Assembly: GCA_025345505.1 (NCBI GenBank)
Contig: JANVCC010000018.1
Span: 34,346,959-34,410,958 of the forward strand
Length of the DNA: 64,000 nt
Direction: 5' to 3'
Source: Todiramphus chloris collaris
Lineage: Eukaryota > Chordata > Aves > Coraciiformes > Alcedinidae
A program made the position numbers and the translations under genes. Positions within the stretch are counted from its first letter, which is position 1; the number at the start of each line of letters is the position of its first letter. The notes under the pieces were generated by a model. That model was not told the origin of the DNA, did not search any database, and worked only from the letters and a program-made list of their open reading frames with translations. Below, in pieces: positions 54,063-64,000 of this stretch.

Positions 54063-54611
54063 CAGCCACAAAGTCATAAATTATGTTTGTTGATACATCA
54101 AAGAGTAGTCATAGCAGTCAACAAAGGCATGAGGAACAGTTAATAAAACTCAGAAAATAAAGATAGTGTATCATTTTATGGACTTTATAAATTACAGCTT
54201 CTAAACATTTCTTTAAAAAAACCCCACATTTCCAGGGTGCTGCTTTAGTATCATCATTGAAAGTTATGTTTTGTTGTCAATTAGACCTAACCACTTTGGA
54301 GATTTAGAAGCACTAATGCTCAAAGAATGCTTAAAGTTCAGGAATGCATGATACAACTGTTATTGGAAAAGTGGCTGGTTCTGTACAGAAAACAGTATCT
54401 AGTCATTGTACTGAGAAATGTTCACTGTTGGTGAAATTTTGTCACTATTTAAAACAAAAACACAACAAAACCTGTATATGCATGCAGATGTGATATACTC
54501 TAATAAGATATCTTTATTAAAATTTTGGTGTTAGATATGGCCGTATTTACAAACTTTTTTTTTGTTACAGCATACTTGTATCCATCCTTTTTTTTTATTA
54601 CACACAGACTT

Positions 54612-54612
<1 letters not shown>

Positions 54613-54642
<30 letters not shown>
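54613..54642. repeat. C30 homopolymer
   Basis: Thirty consecutive C residues, the longest homopolymer in the window, preceded by T-rich sequence. Its true length is uncertain because such runs are hard to sequence. Confidence 0.95.
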
Positions 54643-56876
54643 ATGGATTAATCTTGTAACTATGCCCTCTACTAAAAACAGATACAATAATGTAACTAGT
54701 ACACCCATTTCTGCTACAAGTAGTCTCCTAACACCCTAAGATAAGTAAAACCAAACAAAAATAAAACAAGCACCACCACCCTCCAAACCCACAACATTTT
54801 ACATAATGCATCCTTTTCAAACTGAGAAGACATCACTGTTGGGATTTCCCAAAGATTGGCCGTCAGCTATCTGCTGTCACTGGAAACAATGAAACCATTG
54901 TCTTTGCTAGAAGCAAAGTTAGGCCAAAGCTGAGTGCTTCTACAAATCCTTTCCCTGTCAACTGCGAAGACAAAAAACATTTGAAAATATGTATTGTACT
55001 TAAAATGTTTACAAGCCTGTATGACTAACTCTGTAAATGGCTTATCTCAAACTGAACTAATAAGAAACCAATCTTCCTAAAAACTGATATTGCTGCTTCT
55101 AATTTCCAAATGATAAACAATTAGCTATTGCATGAGTTGTTATCTTAGGGGAACCTGGGCAGCTGGGTGAACAGTGGAAGTCAGCAAATACAGTAACAAG
55201 TATTTTCAGTGGGGAGCTGAAGGGATGTCATAGTTGCTAATTTAGACATTTGGAATTTGAACAGTGGAGAAGTTTAGTGAGAAGAGAGTTATCTGGAGTT
55301 GACTGAAGATCTCTTTTTGTTTGTTTTCATTTAACAAACAGGTATGCACACCTGAGGCTATGTACCTGGCATGGCCTTTATTGATATAGCAATGTCAAAG
55401 TCAGAGCATTCTAACAGAAAACTTCAGAGGTCTACAACATCTATCAAACACACTAACACTCTGTAGAGTAATTTCTTTTACAGTATGGTGATGATGTAAA
55501 GCCTTAAGAGATGTTTTTAGCATGCTCTAATTGGTGAAGCAATCCCCCCCATGGGGATCAGCTTTGTATGTACGATTAGTGTGTCTCCTGGGTTTAATTT
55601 TCTTCATCCTACTTGCCAGTAGAAGTTGTGACGACTGTTTTTTGAGAGGTCACAGTACTATCTCCAACAAAGATGTTAAAGTATTAAAAGAAGTTAGTAA
55701 GCTAGGCCTAGATGTACTGATTAAGTAAATTTCTTCTTAAATCCTGTGAGAAAAAATCAAAGGTACAGAAGCACACTGCACTAATGTACTCTGAAAGCAC
55801 TTCTACCTCATACTTTGTGAAGTTAAACTGCCTCAGTGTTTTGCTTCAGTATCTTTATATGCCAGAGACATGTCTTTGAAGAAGAGGTGAGGTTGTTCTG
55901 CTATACTGTGTATCATTTATCTTTAAATCTTTCCTTAAATTAAGAAGTAAACTCAATTTAATATTTATATATATAATTATATAAATACATAGATACACAA
56001 AATGTATAAATAGGCATGGAACATAATGTGATAGAACCTATAAGACAATATACATTACCTCACATAACATGTAACATATTCTTGTGCATATGACATCATA
56101 TTTCATATACAGAATAAGATATATATTAAGAAGTTACACTGTTGACTTAATGTTTCTCTGACTTCTTCACTGGAAGCTTGTCTTGGTCCTTGGAGACGAA
56201 ATGAGTAGGCTCATAGTCTTGAGTCCACCTCTGCGGTTTCATGTATCTTCTGTTCACCTGCTTGCTTCCCTTTAAATACCTTATCTAAAACTCTGTATGC
56301 AGCTAGATTATGAGAAAGAAATTTGCTAGAATTAGTCACCCTTTAATGCAGATGTAATATGTCTGTTGTGGAATCAGTGTGCCTGAGCGGTGCTGTAGCA
56401 CACAGCAGGTACTTCATGCCTCAGCATGAGGCAACCAGCATTCAGTCAGCTCTGTTTGGTAACCCTCTGTAACACCCTTAGTTATGTAGCATAGAAATGT
56501 TCTCCACTGCTGACTAAAAACATTGCCAGGTTTGACCATCATGCTGTGAGACACAAAGAAGAGATGCGTATTAAGAACGAAATCCTACCCTTATTGAAAC
56601 TAAGTGAAAAAACACCCCAAACCTCTCACTGAATTATTTAAGCTTGAAAGTTCAAAACACAAGATATAGAATTATTATCCTTTTGTCCTTGGAGAAGATT
56701 GTTGTGGTGTAGAGTTCAGAGACATTCACAGGACAAATCAAGACATGAAAAGACCTGGAGTGGTTCCCCTTGAAATGATACATATCCTTAGGATAAGCAC
56801 GATGCACCCACCATAGCTGAGAAATCAGTATCTTTCTTGGGAGCTTGCACCTATATCTAAAAGTGCTATTAGATTC

Positions 56877-56915
56877 ATCTAATATTAGATATATCTTTCA
56901 ACACTGTGTTGAAAG
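56877..56915. repeat. Two adjacent perfect palindromes
   Basis: ATCTAATATTAGAT (56,877-56,890) is self-complementary. Four bases later, CTTTCAACAC and GTGTTGAAAG (56,895-56,904 and 56,906-56,915) form a perfect 10-bp stem around one T. No protein-binding assignment can be made. Confidence 0.85.
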
Positions 56916-58305
56916 TTACAATCCCTTCGATCTTGTGTAGGTTTTAAGAAGTATCTGTGTAGAGTCAACTCGAGTTCCTGCACTATGTGTGGTCAGAGGG
57001 AGGTAGCACTAAGTGCGTTGCTATAGTCAGAATGCTCTAAGGTTTTGGCTTGTCTACACCTAGTCAATGCTGACTGTAATTCCAGCCCTTCTCTGGGCCT
57101 TAGGCATGTAACATTTTAAGAGGGATCTCTCCTTTCCTCAGGCCGTATGGCAGAGCTATCTTTTTAAGACTAGGAGCAGATCTACAAAGTTGAGATTAGT
57201 GGTCTTTTGGCTAGGATTTCTAGACATCTGCAGCCTGCTGGTGCTGCAACTGCCAATAATTTATCAGCACCAGAGGAATTTAAAAAGTCTTTGACTTCCA
57301 CCCAGTGGAAAAGAGGATGTGACCAGCTTCTCAGCCTTAGGGCTTTTACCCAGAATGGGGGAGATCTAGTTTTTAAGGTTTTGCTCCAAGAACTGTTCAG
57401 AAATTTTCCTCACTGACTGTTTCTTATAAAATGCAGAAATTGTCAAAGCAGAGCTCAGGTTCCAGATGTTTCTCTAAGGCCAACTGGGCTTCTTGTCTAT
57501 ATTCCCTCCTTCTTCTAAGGAAGATAAAGAAACACCATGGTTTTGCTACCTCAGCTGGTGGAGGTGTGAGAGAGGTGCTGAGATACTTCACATACACCTC
57601 TAGAAGAAAGCTGGGAGATGTCCAGGGATACGTTCAGAATGAACAGAGGTTTTCAGCTAGTCATTTTGGACTTGGGCACTGCATATCCACATCTGGGGCC
57701 TGAAATCATTGATCTCTGTTTTTTTCCTATGTGCATATTAGTATTTGATTTGATGCATATTAGCTGAATTCAGCCAATGTCACACAATATGGGCAAGATA
57801 GCAGAGAGCAGAGAAATGAGATGATCTCACAGATGAAAGCTGAAGACAGCAAAGCTTTTAATAGCACTTATGGAACAGGTAACTGAAGAGGGTCTTCCAG
57901 TTTCAAAATCAAAACCAGAAGTTTTGCCAGAAAGTATGTGTATCCCAGTGCTAAATTACTGGATTGGAGCAGAAGAACTGCAGGATGAATTCCCATTGCT
58001 CAGTGCTAATATTAATTTAGACTTTTATAGACTGGACCCCGCTGCCAGTCTAAGATCTATATACTTTTATGAGGAGACATAACTTGCTTATTCTGCCTGT
58101 GCATGGAATTGTTTTTCTGGCCTCTTCTGGTTTTAACTGCACAGTTGTGAGCCTTTACTCTGGATGGGCATGAGTCAGCTCCAAACCATAAACAGTGTAG
58201 CCATGGTTAGTAAGCCTGAGCTACTAAGCCTGTGCTGATAAGCGTGGGCACAACAAATTGTGTCTGCTTGGAGCACAACCAAAGCAAGCTCACATCTGCT
58301 TGGGG

Positions 58306-58388
58306 AAAAAAAAAAAAAACAAAAAAAAAAACAAAAAACAAAAAACAAAAAAACCCCACAGGAAAAAAAAAATCATTAAAAAAAAAGA
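58306..58388 (+). repeat. A-rich tract with AAAAAC units
   Basis: Long A-runs broken by single C residues and one CCCC, followed by A10 and A9 runs and then a C/T-rich stretch (58,420-58,475). Low complexity; the lysine-rich ORFs across it are compositional. Confidence 0.85.
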
Positions 58389-61300
58389 GAGTAAATATAT
58401 CTATAGTCTGTTCTTTTCCTGCTTCCTCCCCCTGCCTTTCTCTTTCTTTCCCTCTCTCCCTTTCTCTCTGCCCCACCCACACAGAGCATTTGCAGAAACC
58501 CCACCTATCTAAGCCCTCCACCCAGATAGTTCAAATTCCTGAGTGGGATCTTACAGGGCACACATTTGTTTTGAGTGGTAACAAGTGGCTGTGTTTTGGT
58601 ATGAGGCCCTTTGCACAGTTCCTTAGGATGAACTTGAACAAAGAGCAGTTGTTATCTTCGTTTGTGTCCACAAGGTTTCACTCAACCTAAGGAGTGTTCA
58701 TTCCTGCGTACAGCTGACTGAACCTGGAAAAGGGATCAGGAGGTGATCTGAAGACACGATGCTGAACTCCAACACTTTTGGGGGGAGTTTACCATTCAGA
58801 GGGGACAGACTCACTGTAATTTTCACTAAATCCACTACAATTGGATGTCAGTGCCCCGCAGCTCACAGCACAGGCTCTGGCTGCAGAAATGTTGGTAGCA
58901 GCCTTGCTTTGTTGTTGACAGTGGCAGCTGATGGCGTATGAATTTTGAGTGACTTTTCATGTGGCGACAGGATCCAGGTTCCATAGAGTTTTCTCATGCA
59001 CAGGATAAGAAACAGGTTACTCTTTCCCTAAATTTTATTCTCATCTGTCTTTTCTTTCACTAGCTAGACACTAATTATGTTGTACATCAGCTTCTGCCGT
59101 TTTTCTGGCACAAGCAGTATGCTGGCACAAGTCAGTGGAAATTCAACATTCATTAAGGTTAGACTGTATTATCTGTATACCTCTGCTGGCCAGTTGTTTT
59201 TTTCTCCCCTAAAATGATCACTTGCAAGAATGAGACTAACAATTTTACAACAAGAAGTCCTCCATTTTAGACAGCAAGGTGATGTGAACTGCATCTTAGC
59301 TATCGTTGCCTCGATGCCTGGGATTTAGTTCTTCTGAGGTTTGGGGATTTTTACCAGTACGTTTTGAAAAACATCAACAATCTTAGTCACCTACACACTT
59401 GCACAAGCTCAAAGTCTCAAAGGCAGCAGCACTTTTTGACACAACAGCTATGAAAAATGTGGAGAAATAAAAGGATCATCATAGAACACATCTCTTTCTC
59501 CTTTTAAAATGTATCATCTTTACAGGAGATTACTGATACGTGAATAGTAGAGCTGGTCTGCCTTCTAACTTGAATGCTTGTTTCTCAGGGAAAGCTGTCT
59601 TCTGGCAAATTAAAGGAAATGGAGTTTCTCAGAATCCTATTTTCCCCTGCACAGGAGAAACCGATATAAAAGAAAGGAAACTTTCTTAATTCTCTGTCTA
59701 TGAGTGTGTGATACGTTTATCTCAGTGGCAAAACCCAAACACATCAGGTGCAGACCCCAGCATTTTCTTGTGTCATATTATCTACATCTCAAGGAAACAT
59801 GAGGAAATCAGATAAAAATGGCTCTTCCTCTGTCACTTATTCCTGTTACCCACTGGATGCCACGGGTCCTGCAGGTTTGTTATCATGCTCTATACCTTGG
59901 TTAAATGTGGGAGGAATATTTGCGTCACTGTTCTAGTTGGAAGACACTTACATAGCTCCACTATTACAGCATAATCATAAGCTTTAACACGTAGACCTTC
60001 CATAAATCCAATGCAGTTGGACTAGCACTGGTATTTCCATTGTAAAAAAGGGAACAGGGAAAGAAAGTGTAAATGACTTGCCAGACATTACATATATCCA
60101 TGGTCACGTAAAACCACATTTGTTCCCTGGCAGGTGAGGCTTGATTTGTTTCACAAGCCAAAATAGTGCTTAAATTTGCTTAACAAGCCCAAAACAGTGC
60201 ATTAACCCTTTCATCTCTAGATCAATACCTTGTTATGGTGGAATTAATTATCATATAGTACCTAAAACAAACTGCCAAGTATATACAGAAATGTTACCAT
60301 ATTTGGGTTAAATGGGACAGAAATAGCAGAGGGAGTACAGAGTTCCTCACTTTCTGAAGAGGTTTTGGAGCTTGGAAAGGTCAGTTAAAAAAAAAATCAA
60401 TTCCCACATGGCCTTACCTGCTGGAGAAGGTGAGAATTCCATTCCTGTGTCTTCTGCAGGTTAATTTCCTGCTCCTGCTTGACATCCTAAACTTTCATAG
60501 CCTGAATTCTAGGGCTATGCTATGCTATGAGGAGGGAGAATCCAATTAATTATGTCCTAACTCGCATTCAGCTTTCAGCAAGCAATTATTAGACAAAACC
60601 CGGTTGAGGCACTTATTTGATTTAGGAGGCTTGTGTGTCTTGGCATTCATCAGGATTTACTGATGTTGATAAATTGCTCTTCTCTGTCGTGGCTCTAAAT
60701 AGATATATCAGGTTTGTCCAAGGCTCCTTGCTGAGCCTTGATCTAAATGGTTCTTCATCTAGGAGTACAGAGAAGTTGTTCTTTTATCTCAAACTGCAAT
60801 ATGGAGGTCAGAAGTAATGAAACTAGCATTTGTCTAATTACGAATTCCATTATTATTTTCTATCCTCAAACAGCTGGGGTAAATTTCCACGAATCTACTT
60901 CGGTAGAGCTCTCCTGAACTAGCATAGTAAGATAAATTAAAAGTAGCGTGAGCCAATATGTCCTAGGATATATTTACATGCAATATTTAAGAGAGCTTAG
61001 GTTGCAATCTGCAGACATGCTGTTGATAAATCCAGCGTGACAGAATTGAAAGAGGTGGGTTGGGAATATATCCTCGATGAAGACTCTGGGATGCTGCCTC
61101 CTCCCAGTTGTCCAGCATCTATTTCCATTAGCTGCTCTTTGAAGAGCTGTTGGAGGAGTAACACGCAGACAAATGAATAGGGTAGTATGCATACAGCTAC
61201 CTGGTAGTACAGCATCAACTGATCCCACCAAGTTTGGTTTAGTTATGTTTCAAGGTAACTGACAGGGTGCTCAGAGCCCCAGGCCACTTCTGCTATATAA

Positions 61301-64000
61301 TAAGCCAAAGGAAATCCAATGAAAGAGGAAAAAAAATCACAAAATGAGTTATTTTCCCTTCCTCTCAACCTCTTGTGTTCCTAACCAGGAGCTTTCTAAA
61401 GTACTTTAACTTGGTTATTAAACTAGCTCTTGAGATGATAGTCACAATGGGCAGGAGTCCACTTTTCTCACAGAAGTACTGAACTGGAATTACTTGGGTT
61501 TTTTTTCTTCCTAAATTCATACTACGTTCTTGTGAGTCACTATGTCATTTGACAGCTGAATTTAATGCATCTGATTGTTAAGTTCCCTAGCCTCTAATAT
61601 TCAAAGACCAGAGACTGACAAATGCCATGTAATGTCTGTAAAATAATTGCTGCACATAAGTTTTAAATAGCTTCTGGGTTTTGTTTGCTAATACCAGCTA
61701 ATACAGGCTAAACTCTTTCTATATAACCAAATATAATATCTAATCTGTTCTGACCTCCTCCATCCAATATAATATTCGGATTTGTGTCAATTTTACATGA
61801 AAAGCTGCAGTAAAGGGCGTATATCTTTCAAATTCTGAAGAACTGCCTTGTTCAACTATGCTTGTACCCCAAATGTCCTTTTTAGGCAATGGGTTTTAAA
61901 TACTCATCACAATCATTAGATTATTCCTCACTGATGTAGCTGTGTGGTTATAAAAAGAAAGTCTGTGTTTCCACAGATAGTACTTGCTATCCATTGTTTA
62001 CTACCTAACAGTTTTAAAAATTTGCTGTCTGATCAGTAAGGTGAAAAGATGTGAAGAATTACATATTACAAGTGAAAACCAGAAAACAGCTGAGCTTGTA
62101 ATATTGTGGAAAAACCTAGACAGCATTTTATGAAAAGAAAAAATTAATCAGCAAGCATTTTGAAGTAAATAACCTCTGCAAATATTACAAACCTAAATAC
62201 TGTCATGAAAGCTGCTGAAATATTCACAAGGACAAGGAGGGCTTAAGTTGATGAAATTTGTGATTACCTGGAAAATGCCATGACTGTACAGCTCAATAGC
62301 CCAAAACCAACCTTACTGCTGCGGAAGTTCCCGTTCCTGAAATGTCAGTGGTACATTTTCCTTCCATCACTGCATGCCACCTTGTAGGGGAAATTCACCT
62401 CCACCTCACCAGACTATCACCTCAGCTGAGCTTGTGGGAATCGCGTAGTCTTTTGGCACTGAGTACCTCTATATCACCTTAAGCTTTCTTATGGCAAAAT
62501 GTCACTAGTACTAGATATTTTTATACTGCTCAATATCACTATTACTGTTATTTTATATGTCAGCCTGAAGATATAATGGCATCATAAAGTGGTCTAGATG
62601 TCGAGGTATTTCATTATTGCATAATAAGCAGCACAGTTTTCTCTGCTCTCCATAGCCTTACAGTAAAAGTTGATATATTTCTTTAAAAGCCACGTATTAC
62701 CTTACATATCAGATTAATATAACAAACCAGGATATACATTTACAGAAAAAGTATGTTGAACCTAACAAATAACCAAACAAAAGCAAATACCTAATTGCAT
62801 TATTTTCTGTCAGAACATTTTCAGTAGAAATTTTTGTATGGACAATCAGAGGAAAAGCCATTTTTGTCTTGAAGGAAGATGTATTAAATTTTTAATCTTT
62901 TATTGAGTGGTTAACTAAGAATATAGGAAAGCAAGGTTAATCAGGATGACTCAGTGTGAAGAAAGTAATTGTGTCCTTTTTTTTTTTTTTTATGGACATG
63001 CATATTTAAGTGAATCAAAGGGTTTTAGGCAAATACATGTTTGTTTAGTAGCACATCATTTTTGCAATGTGACAACTGATCAGTTATCTTTAGTAGCTAA
63101 CCTTGTATGAACGTAGACCAGCTTATATGCTCTATCTAATGAGACATCTCCAGAAACTATCGTATTCTGCACAAAACCCAATGGTAGTTTAAGGTAGATA
63201 TTCAGACCAGCACTACCTTTTGAGCAAACATTGTCTTTTGTACTTCATACATACAAAACTATTGAAGGATAATACTTATTATAATGTAACGAGAATCTCA
63301 CTACTATTAATTATCAGTGAGCTAAAATCAAAGCGATGTAGTTATCTTGAAAAATGTCTGCAATAAGTGGCACACTGTGTCATATCAAAGTTCCCAGTAT
63401 ATCCAGTGGTGATAGGTAGCAGAGAGAATCCACAACCTTGTTAACGCTGAAATGGGCACAATAGTTTGTTTCAGAAACGTCTGGTCGAAGCATAGCAGGA
63501 GTTTGATTCATCTTTAGCAGTAGTTACCTGCAGTGTGGATGCCTACATTTGAGGAAACTGTCTAGCCTCGCTATCCAAAATTAGTCACTTGAAGGACTAG
63601 AATTATTCATTTCTGATTTGCAACCTTAAAATATCTGCTTCTGTTCAGAGACTGTAAGAGGAACCTGCAGTGACTATCTCAGACACAGACATTTACATGA
63701 CTCTCTCCATAGGACCTTATGTTTTAAAACACTCAAATGTTTACATGTGCAGGTGGGACAGGAAAGCCAGGAGCACTGCGTTCATTTTCTCTGCAAACAA
63801 ATGCAAGGGAGGTGCCTCAGGTAAAACAACTTCATTTGAACTCATTCATCTGGACGTATAAACCATATCCAAAACTAACAGAGCTCCTAATCTTTTAGAC
63901 TAAGAGAATTCACCATGGATCTCATTGTCTGGTGAAGAATGGTGATGAAATGGAAGGATCGACAAAAGTGATCTGTACCTACAGTGAGGATTTTAAATGG

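Larger units (their letters stand above)
50546..64000. other. Intergenic DNA, right part
   Basis: No gene was recognised. It contains a CR1 tail (52,408-52,510), A-rich runs (50,987-51,006; 58,306-58,388), a C30 run (54,613-54,642), a short tandem duplication (54,022-54,062), a pair of perfect palindromes (56,877-56,915), and (TA)-rich DNA near 55,960-55,990. A few AT-rich, repeat-free segments (about 53,790-54,220 and 60,520-60,720) have the look of conserved non-coding DNA, but conservation cannot be seen from one sequence. ORFs are short and motif-free. Confidence 0.5.

Noticed and set aside
57200-57225. Sequence similar to the start of U2 snRNA (GTCTTTTGGCTAGGATTTCT)
   Set aside because: The similarity covers about 15 bases only and the rest of U2, including the branch-pairing and Sm regions, is absent.
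58232-58690. 152-codon lysine-rich ORF
   Set aside because: Runs through an A-rich tract; the reading frame is an artefact of AAA codons.

Overview
The window is vertebrate nuclear DNA and almost certainly avian. The evidence is chicken-repeat-1 (CR1) LINE copies as the main mobile elements, spliced vertebrate genes with CpG-island promoters, and AT-rich intergenic DNA with no bacterial-style gene packing. The gene pair PHIP-HMGN3 matches human 6q14.1; from general knowledge the avian counterpart should lie on a chromosome-3-like macrochromosome, but the species cannot be read from the sequence.

Layout. (1) 1-2,050 is a CpG island holding the first four coding exons of PHIP on the minus strand (start codon at 898; exons 853-898, 631-689, 420-449, 218-277). 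The rest of PHIP lies off the left edge. (2) 2,060-18,650 is intergenic and AT-rich, with an old amniote SINE remnant (about 3,680-3,858), an internally deleted CR1 (about 10,560-11,315) and a short CR1 tail (about 18,195-18,325). (3) About 18,650-44,800 is the whole HMGN3 gene on the minus strand. Six coding exons (44,611-44,625; 29,704-29,754; 23,618-23,647; 22,901-22,948; 20,483-20,596; 19,931-19,969) give a 98-residue nucleosome-binding protein. Intron 2 uses a GC donor, intron 2 also contains a very old, nearly full-length CR1 (about 25,440-28,640), and intron 1 contains a younger CR1 (about 41,631-42,050). (4) 43,400-45,200 is the HMGN3 CpG-island promoter, with GC boxes and a CCAAT box. 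(5) 45,200-64,000 is the intergenic region upstream of HMGN3. No gene was recognised there. It holds an old CR1 scrap (46,495-46,640), a CR1 whose 5' half is inverted (about 48,440-50,299), a fossil LTR fragment (about 50,330-50,545) and one more CR1 tail (52,408-52,510).

The two genes share strand and order. PHIP encodes a WD40/bromodomain chromatin reader and HMGN3 a nucleosome-binding HMG protein. The same arrangement exists in the paralogous pair BRWD1-HMGN1, so this looks like one half of an ancient vertebrate paralogon. The unusual items I would check first are the GC-AG intron in HMGN3, the inverted CR1, the ancient CR1, and a small minus-strand ORF with a splice-acceptor-like start and a polyadenylation signal overlapping its stop codon (2,120-2,320). 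I found no clear undescribed biological system.
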